Shown one piece after another: positions 51,627 to 60,712 of a DNA stretch of 64,000 nucleotides. The translations under genes were made by a program, and so were the position numbers. The stretch comes from an uncultured Lachnospiraceae bacterium (lineage in GTDB: Bacteria; Bacillota; Clostridia; Lachnospirales; Lachnospiraceae), in contig CAJKWK010000006.1 in NCBI GenBank assembly GCA_905203555.1, positions 1 through 64,000 of the forward strand, in the 5' to 3' direction. A model generated the notes under the pieces. It ran no database searches and was not told the origin of the DNA. It saw only the letters and a list, made by a program, of their open reading frames with translations. Every line of letters starts with the position of its first letter. Position 1 is the first letter of the stretch.

Positions 51627-51676
51627 AAATAACACAAAACAGGTTTTTGGATAGTGTTATTATATGGATATAATAA

Positions 51677-51716
51677 AGAAAATGGCATCAGTAAAATTTG
51701 CTGACGCCATTTTTTT
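51677..51716 (+). terminator. terminator of the TRAP operon
   Basis: AAAATGGCATCAG and CTGACGCCATTTT pair with a single mismatch, followed by a T run. It separates the TRAP genes from the aryl-acid genes. Confidence 0.85.
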
Positions 51717-51746
51717 AAATTAACGCTTTAATTCGACAAAGTATTG

Positions 51747-51755
51747 TGTTATAAT
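51747..51755 (+). promoter_or_regulatory. extended -10 promoter of the aryl-acid operon
   Basis: TG (51747-51748), one base, then TATAAT (51750-51755); a weak TTTAAT sits 17 bases upstream at 51727-51732. Confidence 0.55.
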
Positions 51756-51794
51756 AGGAAAAATGACAGAGAATCATAAAGGAGGAATCACATT

Positions 51795-53105
51795 ATGATA
51801 TGGGCGAAGGAAGAAACCTTGCCAAGAGCTGAACTGGAAAAGATTCAGCTTGAAAAATTAAAAGAGACGGTAGCGTACATTTATGAAAAGGTAGCTCCTT
51901 ATCGAAAAAAGATGGATGAGGCAGGGGTGAAACCAGAGAATATCCAATCACTGGAAGACTTGAAAAAACTTCCGTTTACATATAAGTCGGATTTTCGTGA
52001 TAATTATCCGGATGGTTTGTTTGCAGTTGGAAAAAAGGAGATTGTGCGGTATCATGCGAGTTCAGGAACAACCGGAAAACCGACTGTGGTAGGATATACA
52101 AAAAATGATCTGGAGATGTGGCTGGACAATGTGGCGAGAATTGCCTGCATGGGTGGAGCGACTGAGGAGGATGTAGCACAGATTTCCTTTGGCTACGGGA
52201 CTTTTACCGGAGCGCTTGGTCTGCATGGAGGTCTGGAGAAGATCGGGGCATCTGTAATTCCGATGTCATCAGGAAATACAAATAAACAAGTCATGTTTTT
52301 GCAGGATATGGGAGTGACGCTTTTAGTTGCAACACCATCCTATGCGCTGCATCTGGGAGAGGAACTTCGAGCACGCGGAATTGACCCGTCAAAAGACCTG
52401 AAAGTACATATTGGGTTATTTGGCGGAGAAGGTATGACAGAACCGATGCGGGAAGAGATGCATAAAGTCTGGGGAAATCAGTTTGTCTGTACACAAAACT
52501 ATGGAATGAGTGAATTGTGCGGACCGGGAGTGGCCGGAGAATGTACGGAACTCTGTGGAATGCATATCAATGAAGACTGGTTTATTCCGGAGATCATTGA
52601 TCCGGAGACAGAGGAAGTTTTGCCTCCTGGAGAACGAGGAGAGCTGGTAGTAACCTGTCTTGGAAAAGAGGCACTTCCTCTGATCAGATATCGTACAGGT
52701 GATTTGACAAGATTGATGTATGAGCCATGTAAGTGCGGACGGACAACAGTTCGTATGGAGAACTTATCCGGACGTGCAGACGATATGCTTGTCATTCGAG
52801 GAGTGAATGTATTCCCGACACAGATTGAAGAAGTCTTGCTTAAGATTGAAGAAATCGGACCACATTATGAAATTCTTGTAGAGCGAAAGAATCGACTGGA
52901 TGTAATGACGATTACAGTAGAATTGATAGATGATCGATTACTGGATAGTTATACAAAGCTCAGCGAATTGGAGAAGAGAATCAAATCGGCATTAAAATCC
53001 CAGCTGGGTCTTGCAACGCAGATCCGTCTTGTAGCACCGAATTCTCTGAAACGATTTGAAGGAAAAGCAAAAAGAGTAACAGATTTACGAAAGGATGGTT
53101 TATAA
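51795..53105 (+). CDS. paaK: phenylacetate-CoA ligase (first copy)
   Basis: The 436-residue AMP-forming ligase has the phosphate loop SSGTTGKPT at residues 89-97, the family motif YGMSELCGPGVAGEC, and the C-terminal hinge/lid segment SGRADDMLVIRGVNVFPTQIEE. It interconverts aryl-acetate, ATP and CoA with aryl-acetyl-CoA, AMP and PPi. Next to IorAB, it could run either to scavenge aryl acetates or, in reverse, to gain ATP from aryl-acetyl-CoA as proposed in archaea and anaerobes. AAAGGAGG lies 9 bases upstream. Confidence 0.9.
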   Translation: MIWAKEETLPRAELEKIQLEKLKETVAYIYEKVAPYRKKMDEAGVKPENIQSLEDLKKLPFTYKSDFRDNYPDGLFAVGKKEIVRYHASSGTTGKPTVVGYTKNDLEMWLDNVARIACMGGATEEDVAQISFGYGTFTGALGLHGGLEKIGASVIPMSSGNTNKQVMFLQDMGVTLLVATPSYALHLGEELRARGIDPSKDLKVHIGLFGGEGMTEPMREEMHKVWGNQFVCTQNYGMSELCGPGVAGECTELCGMHINEDWFIPEIIDPETEEVLPPGERGELVVTCLGKEALPLIRYRTGDLTRLMYEPCKCGRTTVRMENLSGRADDMLVIRGVNVFPTQIEEVLLKIEEIGPHYEILVERKNRLDVMTITVELIDDRLLDSYTKLSELEKRIKSALKSQLGLATQIRLVAPNSLKRFEGKAKRVTDLRKDGL

Positions 53106-53107
53106 AA

Positions 53108-54853
53108 ATGGCGGAAAAAGTAATTATGCTCGGAAATGAAGCGATTGCCAGAGGCGCATACGAAGCAGGAGTAAAGGTTTCTTCTGCATATCCGGGAACA
53201 CCGAGTACAGAGATCAGTGAATATCTTGTACAGTATAAAGAGGAAGTCTATGAAGAGTGGGCTCCGAATGAAAAAGTTGCAGCAGAAGTAGCAGTAGGGG
53301 CAAGTATTTCCGGCGTACGTGCGATGGCATGTATGAAACATGTAGGATTGAATGTGGCGGCAGATCCGCTCTATTCAGTTTCTTATATGGGAGTAAATGG
53401 CGGTTTGGTGCTGGTTGTTGCGGACGATCCGGGATTGTATAGTTCCCAAAATGAGCAGGATACGAGAATGGTGGCCAGGGCTGCGCAGATTCCGGTCATT
53501 GAACCATCGGACAGTGCGGAGGCAAAGGATTTCTTTAAAATTGCATTTGCATTGAGTGAGCAGTTTGACAGACCATTTATTTTTCGTACAACAACAAGAC
53601 TTGCACATTCACAGGGACTGGTAGAACTTCAGCCGAGAGAAGCGATTCCGGACAAGGAATATGTAAAAGATATTCGAAAAAATGTAATGATGCCGGGGAA
53701 TGCAAAACTCCGTCATGTAGAAATTGAAAAGAGAAATCGGGAACTTGCAGAAGCGGCTAATACGCTTTCAATCAATACGGTAGAAATGAAAGATACTTCG
53801 ATAGGTGTGATCACCAGCGGAATTCCGTACCAATATGTAAAGGAGGCGCTCCCGGAAGCATCGGTATTGAAATTGGGAATGGTGAATCCACTTCCGAGAA
53901 AACTGATCGAAGAGTTTGCGTCCAAAGTAGAGACTCTTTATATTGTAGAAGAGTTGGATCCTGTAATTGAAGAACAGGTGAAGTCTTGGGGAATTTCTGC
54001 AATCGGAAAGGAAATATTTACGGTTCAGGGCGAGTATAGTGCGAATATGCTTAGAAAGGCAATTTTAAAGCAAGATCTGGAAATACAAAATCCGGCAGAT
54101 GCACCTCAGCGGCCACCGATTTTGTGCCCGGGATGTCCGCACAGAAGTGTGTATCATGTGTTAAATAAATTAAAGCTGCACGCTGCGGGTGATATCGGAT
54201 GTTATACACTTGGTGCAGTCGCTCCGCTGAGTGTTGTAGATACTACAATGTGTATGGGATCCAGTATCTCTACTCTTCATGGAATGGAAAAAGCGAAAGG
54301 AAGAGCATATATCAAGAACTGGGTGGCTGTAATCGGGGATTCTACATTTTTACATACGGGTGTAAATTCATTGATGAATATGGTATACAATCATGCAACC
54401 GGAACTGTTTTGATTTTGGATAATTCAACGACCGGAATGACAGGACATCAAGACCATGCGGCTACAGGAAAGACATTGCAGGGAGATCCGACGTATGCAA
54501 TCGATATTCCGGTGCTTTGCCGGGCAATGGGCGTGAAAAATGTACGAGAAGTCAACGCATTTGATATTGCTTTGCTGGAAAAAACAATCAAAGAAGAACA
54601 GGAAAAAGAAGAAGTATCTGTGATTATTACAAAATCTCCATGCGTATTGCTGGATAAATCAAAAAAACCGATTTATATTGCTCATCCGGATAAATGTAAA
54701 AAATGCGGTATGTGTATGAAACCGGGCTGTCCGGCGATGACAAAGAATGCGGATGGAACCATCCATATTGATGATACAATGTGTACCGGATGTGGATTGT
54801 GTGAAACTTTATGTAAATTTGATGCAATAGAATTGGTAAAGGCGGGTGAATAG
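53108..54853 (+). CDS. iorA: indolepyruvate ferredoxin oxidoreductase, alpha subunit
   Basis: The 581-residue subunit has an N-terminal pyruvate:ferredoxin-oxidoreductase type domain (SAYPGTPSTEISEYL; EWAPNEKVAAEVAVGAS), a C-terminal thiamine diphosphate domain (CPGCPHRSVYHVL; VIGDSTFLHTGVNSLMN), and two [4Fe-4S] ferredoxin motifs at the end (CKKCGMCMKPGCP and CTGCGLCETLCK). It decarboxylates indolepyruvate and other arylpyruvates to aryl-acetyl-CoA, reducing ferredoxin. It lies two bases after the first paaK and two bases before iorB. All cofactor motifs are intact. Confidence 0.93.
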   Translation: MAEKVIMLGNEAIARGAYEAGVKVSSAYPGTPSTEISEYLVQYKEEVYEEWAPNEKVAAEVAVGASISGVRAMACMKHVGLNVAADPLYSVSYMGVNGGLVLVVADDPGLYSSQNEQDTRMVARAAQIPVIEPSDSAEAKDFFKIAFALSEQFDRPFIFRTTTRLAHSQGLVELQPREAIPDKEYVKDIRKNVMMPGNAKLRHVEIEKRNRELAEAANTLSINTVEMKDTSIGVITSGIPYQYVKEALPEASVLKLGMVNPLPRKLIEEFASKVETLYIVEELDPVIEEQVKSWGISAIGKEIFTVQGEYSANMLRKAILKQDLEIQNPADAPQRPPILCPGCPHRSVYHVLNKLKLHAAGDIGCYTLGAVAPLSVVDTTMCMGSSISTLHGMEKAKGRAYIKNWVAVIGDSTFLHTGVNSLMNMVYNHATGTVLILDNSTTGMTGHQDHAATGKTLQGDPTYAIDIPVLCRAMGVKNVREVNAFDIALLEKTIKEEQEKEEVSVIITKSPCVLLDKSKKPIYIAHPDKCKKCGMCMKPGCPAMTKNADGTIHIDDTMCTGCGLCETLCKFDAIELVKAGE

Positions 54854-54855
54854 AG

Positions 54856-55425
54856 ATGGCGACAAAAAATATTATGATCGTAGGTGTCGGCGGACAGGGA
54901 ACTTTGCTTACCAGCCGTATTTTAGGCGGCTTGACAATTGCAGGCGGGTATGATGTAAAACTGTCGGAAGTACATGGAATGGCACAGCGCGGCGGAAGTG
55001 TTGTTACATTTGTGCGTTATGGAGAAAAAGTGGCAGAGCCGATTGTAGAAGAAGGACAGGCGGATGTAATCATTGCATTTGAACGGTTAGAAGCATTGAG
55101 ATATGCGCATTTTCTGAAAAAGGATGGCGTTTTGATCGTCAATGATTGGAGGATCGATCCGATGCCTGTTGTAATTGGTGCAGCAGAGTATCCGGAGGGA
55201 ATCATAGAAAGACTGGAAAAAGAGTATAAAGTTTATCGGGTGAATGCAACAGAGGAAGCTAAGAAACTTGGAAATCCAAGGGTATTTAATCTGGTTGTTC
55301 TTGGAATTGCAGCACAGCACATGGACTTTACAAAAGAACAGTGGTATGAGGTTATCGAGAAGACAGTACCTTCAAAAACAGTGGAAATCAATAAAAAGGC
55401 ATTTGATGTAGGATATACACTTTAA
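54856..55425 (+). CDS. iorB: indolepyruvate ferredoxin oxidoreductase, beta subunit
   Basis: A 189-residue gamma-type POR domain: NIMIVGVGGQGTLLTSRILG at the start and KLSEVHGMAQRGGSVVTFVRYG, both conserved in IorB proteins. It binds the CoA side of the reaction. It follows iorA directly and together they form the complete enzyme. The genes on both sides are ACT-domain and CoA-ligase genes. Confidence 0.92.
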   Translation: MATKNIMIVGVGGQGTLLTSRILGGLTIAGGYDVKLSEVHGMAQRGGSVVTFVRYGEKVAEPIVEEGQADVIIAFERLEALRYAHFLKKDGVLIVNDWRIDPMPVVIGAAEYPEGIIERLEKEYKVYRVNATEEAKKLGNPRVFNLVVLGIAAQHMDFTKEQWYEVIEKTVPSKTVEINKKAFDVGYTL

Positions 55426-55440
55426 GAGGAGGGGATAGGG

Positions 55441-55860
55441 ATGATTCAACAGTTGTCGGTATTTGTGGAAAATCAACCGGGAAGTATTATGAGGGTTACT
55501 TCTGCACTGACAGAAGCAAAAATTAATATACGGGCAATCGCTTCTTTTGACGGGCCGGAATTTGCAATTTTACGTTTGGTAGTGGATCAGCCGGAGAAGG
55601 CAAAAGACTATTTGACGACAAAAGGATTTGTGGTCAGACTGCATAAGGTTATAGGTGTGGAATTACAAGACGAAAAAGGAAATCTGAATCAGATGCTGGA
55701 AGTTCTTGCAAACGGAGGACTTAGTATTAATTACATTTATTCTTTTGTAATTCGCGGAGACAAAGCCCCTGTTATGGTATTTAATACAGATGACTATGAA
55801 AAGGCTGAAAAATGTTTACAGGCAGCGGGCGTAAATCTAATTGAAGAGATGGATCTTTAG
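55441..55860 (+). CDS. tandem ACT-domain protein (first copy)
   Basis: A 139-residue protein with two ACT domains (about 1-68 and 70-138): LSVFVENQPGSIMRVTSALTEAKINIRAI and the matching second half beginning VIGVELQDEKGNLNQ are the ligand-binding strands and helices. ACT domains bind amino acids; tandem-ACT proteins are typical next to paaK/ior genes. It may sense an aromatic amino acid or protect the ligase. It shares the operon (15 bases after iorB). Confidence 0.85.
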   Translation: MIQQLSVFVENQPGSIMRVTSALTEAKINIRAIASFDGPEFAILRLVVDQPEKAKDYLTTKGFVVRLHKVIGVELQDEKGNLNQMLEVLANGGLSINYIYSFVIRGDKAPVMVFNTDDYEKAEKCLQAAGVNLIEEMDL

Positions 55861-55900
55861 TAATCTATAGAAATTTTGTAGTGATAAGGAGCAAAAAACG

Positions 55901-57235
55901 ATGGCAACAGGAGTTTCAAAAGAAAACTGGGTTGAGAGAATTCGTGACCCAAGAATAGAATGTATGAGCAGAGATGAGATGGCAGCTCTGCAGAGTGAAA
56001 GACTGATCGACGTAGTAAATCGCGTATATAATAATGTGGAATTTTATCGGAAAAAGATGCGTGAAATCGGTGTAGAGCCGGGAGATATCAAAGGAATTGA
56101 GGATATTGATAAACTTCCGTTTACAACAAAAGAAGATCTTCGTGATAATTATCCGTTTGGGATGCTTGCTATCCCAAAACAGGATGTGGTCCGCGTACAG
56201 GGAACGTCCGGAACAACGGGTAAACTGACTCTGGCATCTTATTCGCAGAAGGATGTAGATGTATGGGGAGAATGTGTGGCACGTTGTCTGACGATGGCCG
56301 GATTGACGAATGAGGATATTATCCATGTTTGTTATGGTTATGGATTGTTTACAGGTGGATTGGGTCTCGATTTCGGAGCAAAAGCGTTGGGGGCAATGGC
56401 AATTCCAATGTCCGCCGGAAATACAAAGCGTCAGATGATGTGTATGGAGGATTTTGGAGCAACAGCCTTTGCATGTACGCCGTCCTATGCGTTGTATTTG
56501 GCAGAATCCATTCAGGAAGCAGGATTGGTAGACCGGATGAACATCAAAGTAGGTATTCATGGGGCAGAACCATGGACGGAAGAAATGCGTATAAAGATTG
56601 AAAATATTCTCAAAATCAATTGTTTTGATATTTATGGTATGTGTGAAATTACCGGGCCCGGAGTGGCACAGGATTGTATTCATCATAAAGGCCTTCATGT
56701 TCATCATGACTATTTTTATCCGGAGGTTTTGGATCCGGTTACGCAGAAAGCATGCGCTGATGGTGAGACAGGAGAGCTGGTCTTCACTACACTTGCCAAA
56801 GAAGCGATGCCATTACTTCGATATCGTACGAAAGATTTGACGAGCATTGACCATAGTACATGTGATTGCGGAAGAACTTTGCCGAGAATTTCTAAGTTCA
56901 AAGGACGTACGGATGATATGAAGGTAATTCGTGGTGTGAATGTATTCCCGACACAGGTAGAAACAGCACTGCTGAGTATCGGTGGTGTGGTGGCTCCACA
57001 TTATCTCATGATAGTAGATCGGGAAGATAACCTGGATGTTCTGACTGTTATGGTAGAAGTAGATGAGAGTATGTTCTCTGATGAGATCCGGAAACTGGAT
57101 GCGTTGAGAAATAAGATAGGTGCGGTATTGAAACAGGCTTTGGGTGTTTCTGTAAAGGTAAAACTGGTAGAGCCTAAGACGATTCAAAGAAGTGAAGGTA
57201 AGGCAGTGCGCGTAATCGATAATCGAAATCTATAG
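55901..57235 (+). CDS. paaK: phenylacetate-CoA ligase (second copy)
   Basis: A 444-residue paralogue of the 51795 gene with phosphate loop TSGTTGKLT (102-110), IYGMCEITGPGVAQDC and GRTDDMKVIRGVNVFPTQVE. The two ligases are clearly related but far from identical, so they may act on different aryl acids (phenyl-, 4-hydroxyphenyl-, indolyl-). It lies 40 bases after the first ACT gene and seems part of the same transcription unit; the site upstream is a modest AAGGAG. Confidence 0.9.
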   Translation: MATGVSKENWVERIRDPRIECMSRDEMAALQSERLIDVVNRVYNNVEFYRKKMREIGVEPGDIKGIEDIDKLPFTTKEDLRDNYPFGMLAIPKQDVVRVQGTSGTTGKLTLASYSQKDVDVWGECVARCLTMAGLTNEDIIHVCYGYGLFTGGLGLDFGAKALGAMAIPMSAGNTKRQMMCMEDFGATAFACTPSYALYLAESIQEAGLVDRMNIKVGIHGAEPWTEEMRIKIENILKINCFDIYGMCEITGPGVAQDCIHHKGLHVHHDYFYPEVLDPVTQKACADGETGELVFTTLAKEAMPLLRYRTKDLTSIDHSTCDCGRTLPRISKFKGRTDDMKVIRGVNVFPTQVETALLSIGGVVAPHYLMIVDREDNLDVLTVMVEVDESMFSDEIRKLDALRNKIGAVLKQALGVSVKVKLVEPKTIQRSEGKAVRVIDNRNL

Positions 57236-57297
57236 AATATTTGTCGCATGCTGGAAAAGTGGAAACGATTGAATTTGCATAACGAGGAGGAAACAGA

Positions 57298-57744
57298 ATG
57301 AAATATACAATTCAGCAGTTATCAGTATTTTTGGAAAACAGAGAAGGGCGTCTGGATGAAGTACTGAAGACTCTTGCAGATCATGAGGTGAATATTGTTG
57401 CGCTGAGTTTGGCAGATACTTCTGATTATGGAATGCTTCGAATGATAGTCTCTGATCCTGAAAAAGGAAAACGGGTTTTGAAAGAAGCGGGTATTACAGC
57501 CATGTTGACAGATGTTGTGGCACTTCGTGTGCCGCATGCAACCGGATCACTCAGCAAGGCAATGCATCAAATAGTAGAAGGCGGAGTGAACGTAGAATAT
57601 ATGTATGCTTTTGCAAATGGAAACGATGCATCGGCAGTCCTAAAGTGTGATGATCCGAAACGGGTAGTTGAGATTCTGCGGGAAAGCGGATTTGATGTGT
57701 GGGAAGCATCAGAAGCATACGTCTCAAACATATCGGAAATGTAA
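57298..57744 (+). CDS. tandem ACT-domain protein (second copy)
   Basis: The 148-residue protein begins IQQLSVFLENREGRLDEVLK and repeats the tandem ACT plan of the 55441 gene, with the second domain from about residue 70 (VVALRVPHATGSLSKAMH). Each CoA ligase is therefore followed by its own ACT protein, pointing to ligase-ACT duplication with iorAB placed between them. GAGGAGG lies 8 bases upstream. A strong terminator follows. Confidence 0.85.
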   Translation: MKYTIQQLSVFLENREGRLDEVLKTLADHEVNIVALSLADTSDYGMLRMIVSDPEKGKRVLKEAGITAMLTDVVALRVPHATGSLSKAMHQIVEGGVNVEYMYAFANGNDASAVLKCDDPKRVVEILRESGFDVWEASEAYVSNISEM

Positions 57745-57770
57745 TGAGCGGGTTTGGCGTTTAGAATAAA

Positions 57771-57808
57771 AAATCAGCACCGGATTCAAACCGATGCTGA
57801 TTTTTTTA
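57771..57808 (+). terminator. terminator of the aryl-acid operon
   Basis: AAATCAGCACCGG and CCGATGCTGATTT pair with one mismatch, followed by a T run ending at 57807. Confidence 0.88.
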
Positions 57809-57910
57809 ATCTCATTTTGCTGTATTGCTTTTAAATATTAAATCTAGTCTCTAGTCTTTGTAGTCTTAGTTATAAATTTATATAATTAAAAGGTACATTA
57901 AAAAATCTGA

Positions 57911-58108
57911 TTAAAGTTTTACTACATTAGTTGCCTGTGGTCCTTTAGCGCCTTCTGTAACGTCAAATTCTACAGCCTGGCCTTCTTCTAAGGACTTGAA
58001 TCCATCCATTACCAATCCTGAATAATGTACGAAGATGTCGTTTCCTTCGGAATCAGAGATGAATCCATAACCTTTTTGGTTGTTAAACCATTTTACTGTA
58101 CCTGTCAT
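57911..58108 (-). CDS. cold-shock protein, CspA family
   Basis: A 65-residue OB-fold protein with both RNA-binding motifs, KGYGFI (RNP1) and DIFVHY (RNP2), and the standard start TGTVKWFNNQ. It binds single-stranded nucleic acid as an RNA chaperone. The start at 58108 follows GGAGGG. It is monocistronic with a leader of about 67 bases, which contains a small TTCCG/CGGAA hairpin, as is usual for temperature-responsive csp leaders. Confidence 0.93.
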   Translation of the reverse strand: MTGTVKWFNNQKGYGFISDSEGNDIFVHYSGLVMDGFKSLEEGQAVEFDVTEGAKGPQATNVVKL

Positions 58109-58181
58109 TGTGTTGCCCTCCATAAAAATAAAAAAATAATAAAAACTGTATGTTCCGAGAAAACGGAATCAATACTGTGAT

Positions 58182-58210
58182 AGCGTAGCATATTTCACAA
58201 TAAAAGTCAA
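58182..58210 (-). promoter_or_regulatory. promoter of the cold-shock gene
   Basis: On the minus strand TTGACT (58205-58210), 17 bases, TACGCT (58182-58187), giving a structured 5' leader of about 67 bases. Confidence 0.6.
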
Positions 58211-58327
58211 CGAATTTCTGGGGTGTTTCGTAAATTTATACAAATAAAATTCGTGGATTGTATGATTGTATTTTGAAGTCGGTGCGTTTAAAATAGAGTT
58301 ATCATTTTAAAGAAGAGGAGAATGAAA

Positions 58328-59260
58328 ATGGCAAAGATTTATAAAAATGTAGCAGAATTAGTGGGACGTACTCCATTACTTGAAGTAAGTAATATAGAAA
58401 GAAAACTTGATTTAAAAGCAAGGGTGTTGGTTAAACTTGAATATTTCAATCCGGCAGGGAGCATCAAGGATCGTGTTGCGCTGCAAATGATTGAAGATGC
58501 GGAGAAAGAGGGGAAGATTACACCCGGAGCTACGATTATTGAACCTACGAGTGGAAATACCGGAATCGGACTTGCCGCGATTGCTGCATCAAAAGGATAT
58601 AAAGCAATTTTTGTGATGCCGGAAACAATGAGTATGGAACGGAGAAAACTTCTGGCGGGATATGGAGCAGAAATTGTGCTTACTGAGGGAGCGAAAGGAA
58701 TGAGCGGCGCTATTGAGAAAGCTGACGAGTTGGAGAAAGAATTGGAAAATGCAATTGTATTGGGACAATTTGTGAATCCATCGAATCCAAAAGCACACTT
58801 ACTCACAACGGGAAAAGAAATCTGGGAAGATACGGAAGGGAAGTTAGATATTTTTGTGGCCGGTGTTGGAACCGGGGGGACAATTACCGGAACCGGAGAT
58901 TATTTAAAGAAACAAAGTGAAAAAATAAAAATAATTGCAGTTGAACCTTATCATTCAGCAGTGTTATCCGGAGGTACTGTAGGAGCACATGGATTACAGG
59001 GAATTGGTGCCGGTTTTGTCCCTGATGTATTGGATACGGAAATTTATGATCTTGTATATCCGGTAAAAGAAGAGGATGCATATAACACTGCAAAGATGCT
59101 TGCTAAAACGGAGGGACTGTTAACGGGGATTACTTCGGGCGCAGCACTTTATGTGGCATTAGAAGAGGCGAAAAAGACAGAGAATGAAGGAAAGACAATC
59201 GTAGCAATTCTTCCGGATACGGGTGAAAGATATTTGTCTACTCCTCTGTTCGAATCATAA
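58328..59260 (+). CDS. cysK: cysteine synthase
   Basis: The 310-residue PLP enzyme makes cysteine from O-acetylserine and sulfide. Seen: NPAGSIKDRVA with the PLP lysine near residue 42, the substrate loop TSGNTGIGLA, GTGGTITGTGDYLK (phosphate binding) and GAGFVP. Length is standard for CysK. The start at 58328 has AGAGGAG 7 bases upstream; the ATG at 58322 is too close to it. Monocistronic; no cysteine-related leader element was recognised. Confidence 0.92.
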   Translation: MAKIYKNVAELVGRTPLLEVSNIERKLDLKARVLVKLEYFNPAGSIKDRVALQMIEDAEKEGKITPGATIIEPTSGNTGIGLAAIAASKGYKAIFVMPETMSMERRKLLAGYGAEIVLTEGAKGMSGAIEKADELEKELENAIVLGQFVNPSNPKAHLLTTGKEIWEDTEGKLDIFVAGVGTGGTITGTGDYLKKQSEKIKIIAVEPYHSAVLSGGTVGAHGLQGIGAGFVPDVLDTEIYDLVYPVKEEDAYNTAKMLAKTEGLLTGITSGAALYVALEEAKKTENEGKTIVAILPDTGERYLSTPLFES

Positions 59261-59263
59261 AAA

Positions 59264-59275
59264 GAACAAAAGTTC
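59264..59275. promoter_or_regulatory. LexA box, distal, before the radical-SAM gene
   Basis: GAACAAAAGTTC has both LexA half-sites with a four-base centre. It lies 20 bases before the -35 of the next operon and just after cysK. A second box is at 59323-59334. Confidence 0.6.
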
Positions 59276-59285
59276 TATAATTTTG

Positions 59286-59314
59286 TTGCGTTTCTTTAAA
59301 GCGTATGTTACTAT
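59286..59314 (+). promoter_or_regulatory. promoter of the SOS-type radical-SAM operon
   Basis: TTGCGT (59286-59291), 17 bases, TACTAT (59309-59314); transcription would begin at about 59321, at the edge of the second LexA box. Confidence 0.6.
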
Positions 59315-59322
59315 ATAAAAAA

Positions 59323-59334
59323 GAACATACGTTC
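59323..59334. promoter_or_regulatory. LexA box, proximal, over the radical-SAM start site
   Basis: GAACATACGTTC is a perfect GAAC-N4-GTTC box placed over the expected start of transcription. With the distal box it suggests strong LexA repression. Confidence 0.78.
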
Positions 59335-59357
59335 TCGAAATGAAGGAGATGCAGCAA

Positions 59358-60692
59358 GTGGAAAGAATACAGACTCAAAAGTCAATTTATGAAAAACTGC
59401 ATATTTTATCAGATGCTGCGAAGTACGATGTTGCCTGTACTTCCAGCGGTGTTACAAGATCAAATGACGGATCGGGGATGGGAAATTGTCGGGAAGCAGG
59501 TATTTGCCATAGTTTTTCGGCTGACGGGAGATGTATTTCGCTTTTAAAAATTCTCTTTACGAATGAGTGTATATTTGATTGTAAGTATTGTATAAATCGT
59601 GCATCGAATGATGTGGTCAGAACTTCTTTTACACCAGAAGAGATCTGTACTTTAACGATGGAATTTTATCGGCGCAATTATATCGAAGGGCTGTTTTTAA
59701 GTTCCGGCGTGCTAAAAAGTCCTAATTATACAATGGAGTTGATTTATGCGGCTATTTATCAACTGCGGCATATTTATCATTTTCAAGGGTACATTCATGT
59801 AAAGGCAATTCCCGGAACTGACGAAGAGCTGATCAGACGTATTGGTTTTCTGGCAGACAGGATGAGTGTGAATCTGGAGCTGCCGACGGCAGAAGGTTTG
59901 AGGTTGCTTGCTCCGCATAAGACAAGGAAGAATATTTTGATGCCTATGCGTTTTGTGCAGAAGACAGCGAGTGAAAATCGTCAGGAAGTAGCGGTATATC
60001 AGCATGCTCCGCAGTTTGTTCCGGCAGGACAGAGTACGCAGATGATTATTGGAGCGACACCGGAATCAGATTATCAGATTTTGAATGTAGCAGATGCTTT
60101 ATACAAGAAGTTTGATCTGAAGAGAGTATTTTATTCTGCATTTGTTGCTGTTAATGAAGATAAAGCACTTCCCGCAAAACAAAATGAGGGGCCACCACTT
60201 TTGCGGGAGCATCGCTTATATCAGGCGGATTGGTTGCTGAGATTTTATGGATTTGAGGCGAATGAGTTATTGGATGAGAACAATCCCAATTTCAATCTCT
60301 TTTTAGACCCAAAATGTAATTGGGCATTGAAACATCTGGAGTTATTTCCGGTGGAAGTCAATCGGGCGGAGTATGATATGCTTCTTCGAGTGCCGGGAAT
60401 CGGGGTGAAGTCGGCGCTACGCATTGTAAAGGCAAGGCGGATGGGGATGATACAGTTTTCAGATCTAAAAAAGATGGGCGTTGTATTAAAACGGGCGCTT
60501 TACTTTTTGACATGTAATGGGAAGATGATGTACCGAACCAAGATGGAAGAGGATTATATTATGCGTAATTTGTTAAATACAAAGGAGCGGCTGCCGGATT
60601 CCATAACAGGAATGACATATAGACAATTATCGTTATTTGATGATAAAAATTTTTCGGAACATCAGGCAGTAGAAATGATAGAAAAGCAATAG
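59358..60692 (+). CDS. putative DNA modification/repair radical SAM protein (TIGR03916 type)
   Basis: A 444-residue radical SAM enzyme: cluster cysteines in NECIFDCKYC (Cys71, Cys75, Cys78), extra cysteines nearby (CTSS, NCREAGIC), and a C-terminal helix-hairpin-helix (RVPGIGVKSALRIVKAR) that suggests DNA contact. It matches the TIGR03916 family, which always occurs with the TIGR03915 gene that follows 20 bases downstream. The chemistry is not known; a spore-photoproduct-lyase-like repair role has been suggested from fold. Two LexA boxes in the promoter support a damage-response role. The GTG at 59358 is chosen because AAGGAG lies 9-10 bases upstream. Confidence 0.85.
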   Translation: MERIQTQKSIYEKLHILSDAAKYDVACTSSGVTRSNDGSGMGNCREAGICHSFSADGRCISLLKILFTNECIFDCKYCINRASNDVVRTSFTPEEICTLTMEFYRRNYIEGLFLSSGVLKSPNYTMELIYAAIYQLRHIYHFQGYIHVKAIPGTDEELIRRIGFLADRMSVNLELPTAEGLRLLAPHKTRKNILMPMRFVQKTASENRQEVAVYQHAPQFVPAGQSTQMIIGATPESDYQILNVADALYKKFDLKRVFYSAFVAVNEDKALPAKQNEGPPLLREHRLYQADWLLRFYGFEANELLDENNPNFNLFLDPKCNWALKHLELFPVEVNRAEYDMLLRVPGIGVKSALRIVKARRMGMIQFSDLKKMGVVLKRALYFLTCNGKMMYRTKMEEDYIMRNLLNTKERLPDSITGMTYRQLSLFDDKNFSEHQAVEMIEKQ

Positions 60693-60712
60693 TCTGAAAG
60701 AGGGAAGAGAAA

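Noticed and set aside
55916..56707. Long (263-codon) minus-strand frame opposite the second paaK
   Set aside because: It lies entirely within the well-supported ligase gene, has no ribosome site and its translation is rich in His, Cys and Ile like other antisense shadows.
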